Shown: in pieces, positions 5,605 through 7,443 of the stretch
Position numbering within the stretch: position 1 is the first letter of the stretch
Layout: each line of letters starts with the position of its first letter
Assembly (NCBI GenBank): GCA_943325425.2
Contig: CALPPJ020000058.1
Span: 1-7,443, forward strand
Direction: 5' to 3'
Origin: Bifidobacterium breve
Lineage (GTDB): Bacteria > Actinomycetota > Acidimicrobiia > Acidimicrobiales > Ilumatobacteraceae
DNA length: 7,443 bases
Translations under genes and position numbers: made by a program
Notes under the pieces: model-generated
Seen by the model: only the letters and a program-made list of their open reading frames with translations
Told to the model about the DNA's origin: nothing
Database searches by the model: none

Positions 5605-7443
5605 TTACGGCGTAGCAGGAGGTGTTGACGTCGTCGTTCCTGGCATTGTTGTGGCTGGAGCAGCCGTCGTAGTAGGAGCGACCGTCGTTGTTGCCGCAAT
5701 CGCCTTACCAACTTTGAGAAGCACTTGACTTCCGGGCGTTGACTGCACATTCATATTTGGGTCTTGCGCGATAACGCGACCGTCGTTGGCATTGCCAGTG
5801 GCCACCTCAATGTATTCAACCTTCACAATGAAACCAGACGATGTGAGCTTGGCCCGAGCTTGCGCTTCGGTGAGACCTGAAACCAACGGAACCGCAACTG
5901 TTGCTTGACCTGTAGAGACATAAATGGTGACTGACGCACCCTTGGTGGTATCGGCACCGATAGTTGGACTGGTGCGGGTAACTCGACCCGATTCAACAGT
6001 GGCGCTTGCTTCTTCAACAACAGTGATTAAGAACTTGAATGGATCGCCCTCAAGAACTGAACGAGCGGCTTGTGAAGTTTGGCCTTGAACATTTGGAATT
6101 TGAACTACACCGCTGCCTTGACTGACGAAAAGGTCGATCGTTGCTCCACCCAATACTTGTTCACCAGCTTTAGGAACTGAAGCGATGATGGTGTCGGCTG
6201 GGGCCGTGGGATCATTTTGCGGAGTAACGACTCCAATGGTCAATCCGAGATTGAGCAAAGCCGCGCGCGCTTGATCAATGGTCATGCCAGTCAAATTTGG
6301 CACGGCCATTGGTGCGTTTGAAGGGTTGTAGACAATAGTGACTGTCTCGCCCTCTTTGATTTCTTCGCCAGGTAATGGAACTTGTTTCCACACCACATTG
6401 GTATCAACAGTTGTGGTTTCTTCGGCGACAGGAACAACTTCAAAACCTAGGTTTTTGAGGGTTGTGACCGCATCCTCAAGAACTTGATTGGTGACATCAG
6501 GGACAGCGATGGTTGGAGCGGCAGTTGAACCGCCAGACAATGCCAGGAATGCAACTACTGCGCCGATAATCAACAGAACAGTTGCCGAGATTGCGCCGAT
6601 AACAATGGCGGTGCGCTTGCGCTGTAAATCATCGGTCGGAACAACCGCGTTACTTGCGGTGTAACCAGGCGGCATATCGGGATTGGCATTGATTGTGGTG
6701 CGTGGCAATGCAGTTGTTGCCTGGGCACTTGGAATAACGGTTGTGGCTGCCGCGAGATCGTCGGGGCCACCGACTATCGGCCCAGTGGGAATCACTGTTG
6801 TTGGTGCTGCAGTACCCATAGGGGTGGGATCGCCATTGCGACGGTTAATAGCATCGGCTAAAGCTTGCACCGGAATTCCGTCACGGAATCGACGGAGATC
6901 ATCGCGAACAGCCTCGGCAGTTGCGTAACGAAGATCGGGATCTTTGGCGAGTAGTCGAGCAACGATTGCTTCAAACGCTCGCGGAACATCAGAGGCAAGT
7001 TGATTGAGTGGCTGTGGTGCTTCGTGAACTTGCTTGTAGGCGATTGATACGGGATTGTCACCCGAGAATGGAACGCGTCCTCCAACCATTTCGTACAGCA
7101 CAATGCCGAGTGAATAGAGATCGCTGCGCGGATCGGGTTGACCACCCTGCGCTTGTTCGGGCGACAGGTACGCGGCCGTTCCCATCACTGCACCGACTTG
7201 AGTCAAGTTACTGTCGGCTGCACTACCAAGCGCACGAGCGATACCGAAGTCGGCGACCTTCAGTTGTCCGTTTGAACCAATGAGAATGTTGCCAGGCTTA
7301 ATGTCGCGGTGAACAACATTGCCGCGATGAGCAAATGACAGAGCTGCGGCAACTTCAATGCCAACTTCGGCAGCTTTCATCGCTGTGATCTGACCAACAT
7401 CGTGAAGAGCTTCGGCCAACGTACGACCTGGCACATATTCCAT
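5605..7443 (-). CDS. pknB: PASTA-domain Ser/Thr protein kinase, PknB type (5' end missing)
   Basis: Frame open to the window edge; 612 residues are visible. The first Met (MEYVPG) is the conserved hinge region inside the kinase, so the ATP-binding loop and its lysine lie outside. Seen: HRDIKPGN (45-52, catalytic D47), DFG (65-67), activation loop with T81 ending in SPE (94-96), and the rest of the kinase to about 190; a Thr/Pro-rich juxtamembrane region (205-275); one membrane helix (279-302); four PASTA repeats (about 312-376, 378-443, 445-512, 514-580); and a Thr/Ala/Pro tail (581-612). PknB kinases sense muropeptides or lipid II through external PASTA domains and phosphorylate cell-wall and division proteins. 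Four PASTA repeats match mycobacterial PknB. In that protein pknA and pbpA would follow upstream, outside this window. The Thr aligned with PknB T173 appears to be Val here (residue 83). Confidence 0.95.
   Translation of the reverse strand: MEYVPGRTLAEALHDVGQITAMKAAEVGIEVAAALSFAHRGNVVHRDIKPGNILIGSNGQLKVADFGIARALGSAADSNLTQVGAVMGTAAYLSPEQAQGGQPDPRSDLYSLGIVLYEMVGGRVPFSGDNPVSIAYKQVHEAPQPLNQLASDVPRAFEAIVARLLAKDPDLRYATAEAVRDDLRRFRDGIPVQALADAINRRNGDPTPMGTAAPTTVIPTGPIVGGPDDLAAATTVIPSAQATTALPRTTINANPDMPPGYTASNAVVPTDDLQRKRTAIVIGAISATVLLIIGAVVAFLALSGGSTAAPTIAVPDVTNQVLEDAVTTLKNLGFEVVPVAEETTTVDTNVVWKQVPLPGEEIKEGETVTIVYNPSNAPMAVPNLTGMTIDQARAALLNLGLTIGVVTPQNDPTAPADTIIASVPKAGEQVLGGATIDLFVSQGSGVVQIPNVQGQTSQAARSVLEGDPFKFLITVVEEASATVESGRVTRTSPTIGADTTKGASVTIYVSTGQATVAVPLVSGLTEAQARAKLTSSGFIVKVEYIEVATGNANDGRVIAQDPNMNVQSTPGSQVLLKVGKAIAATTTVAPTTTAAPATTMPGTTTSTPPATP

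Noticed and set aside
5605..5710. Repetitive-looking GTCGTCGTT-rich DNA at the pknB end as a repeat array
   Set aside because: It is explained by the Thr/Ala/Pro-rich C-terminal tail of the kinase and has no regular period.
6683..7283. Plus-strand open frames opposite pknB
   Set aside because: They are shadows of the kinase coding sequence, whose motifs are unambiguous on the minus strand.

Overview
The window looks like a chromosomal segment of an actinobacterium, probably of the Acidimicrobiia or Ilumatobacter kind (inference). G+C is moderate, GTG starts are used, and at least two promoters appear to give leaderless mRNAs. The right half carries the crgA - trpG - pknB neighbourhood that lies close to the replication origin in Mycobacterium and relatives. 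No mobile elements, CRISPR arrays, rRNAs or tRNAs were seen, and coding density is high, with no gene-free stretch over 300 bases.

Left part (1-2938): the 3' end of an FAD/NAD(P)H-dependent ferredoxin-reductase-type oxidoreductase, then a MarR-family regulator whose GTG start sits exactly where a good sigma-A-type promoter should initiate transcription, then a 591-residue polytopic membrane protein. The membrane protein resembles GT-C glycosyltransferases and has a long non-membrane C-terminal region. The regulator and membrane protein are 10 bases apart and probably co-transcribed.

Middle part (2939-4621): a full-length thiolase close to the steroid/acyl-CoA degradation type, tightly followed by a small one-helix membrane protein with a zinc-ribbon-like tail. 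A 143-base gap follows. It holds a 16-base direct repeat at 30-base spacing, a 12-base perfect palindrome, a perfect DnaA-box 9-mer inside an imperfect hairpin, and a possible weak terminator for crgA.

Right part (4622-7443): crgA (minus strand, septation regulator) and trpG/pabA (plus strand, glutamine amidotransferase) are divergent. pknB (minus strand, PASTA-domain Ser/Thr kinase, N-terminus outside the window) converges on trpG with only 14 bases between stop codons. CrgA and PknB belong to the cell-division and cell-wall control machinery of actinobacteria; TrpG serves tryptophan and/or folate synthesis and is a conserved neighbour rather than a functional partner. The gene content is mostly ordinary. 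The points most worth checking are the leaderless promoters, the repeat/DnaA-box intergenic region and details of the kinase sequence. I do not see a clear undescribed multi-gene system.
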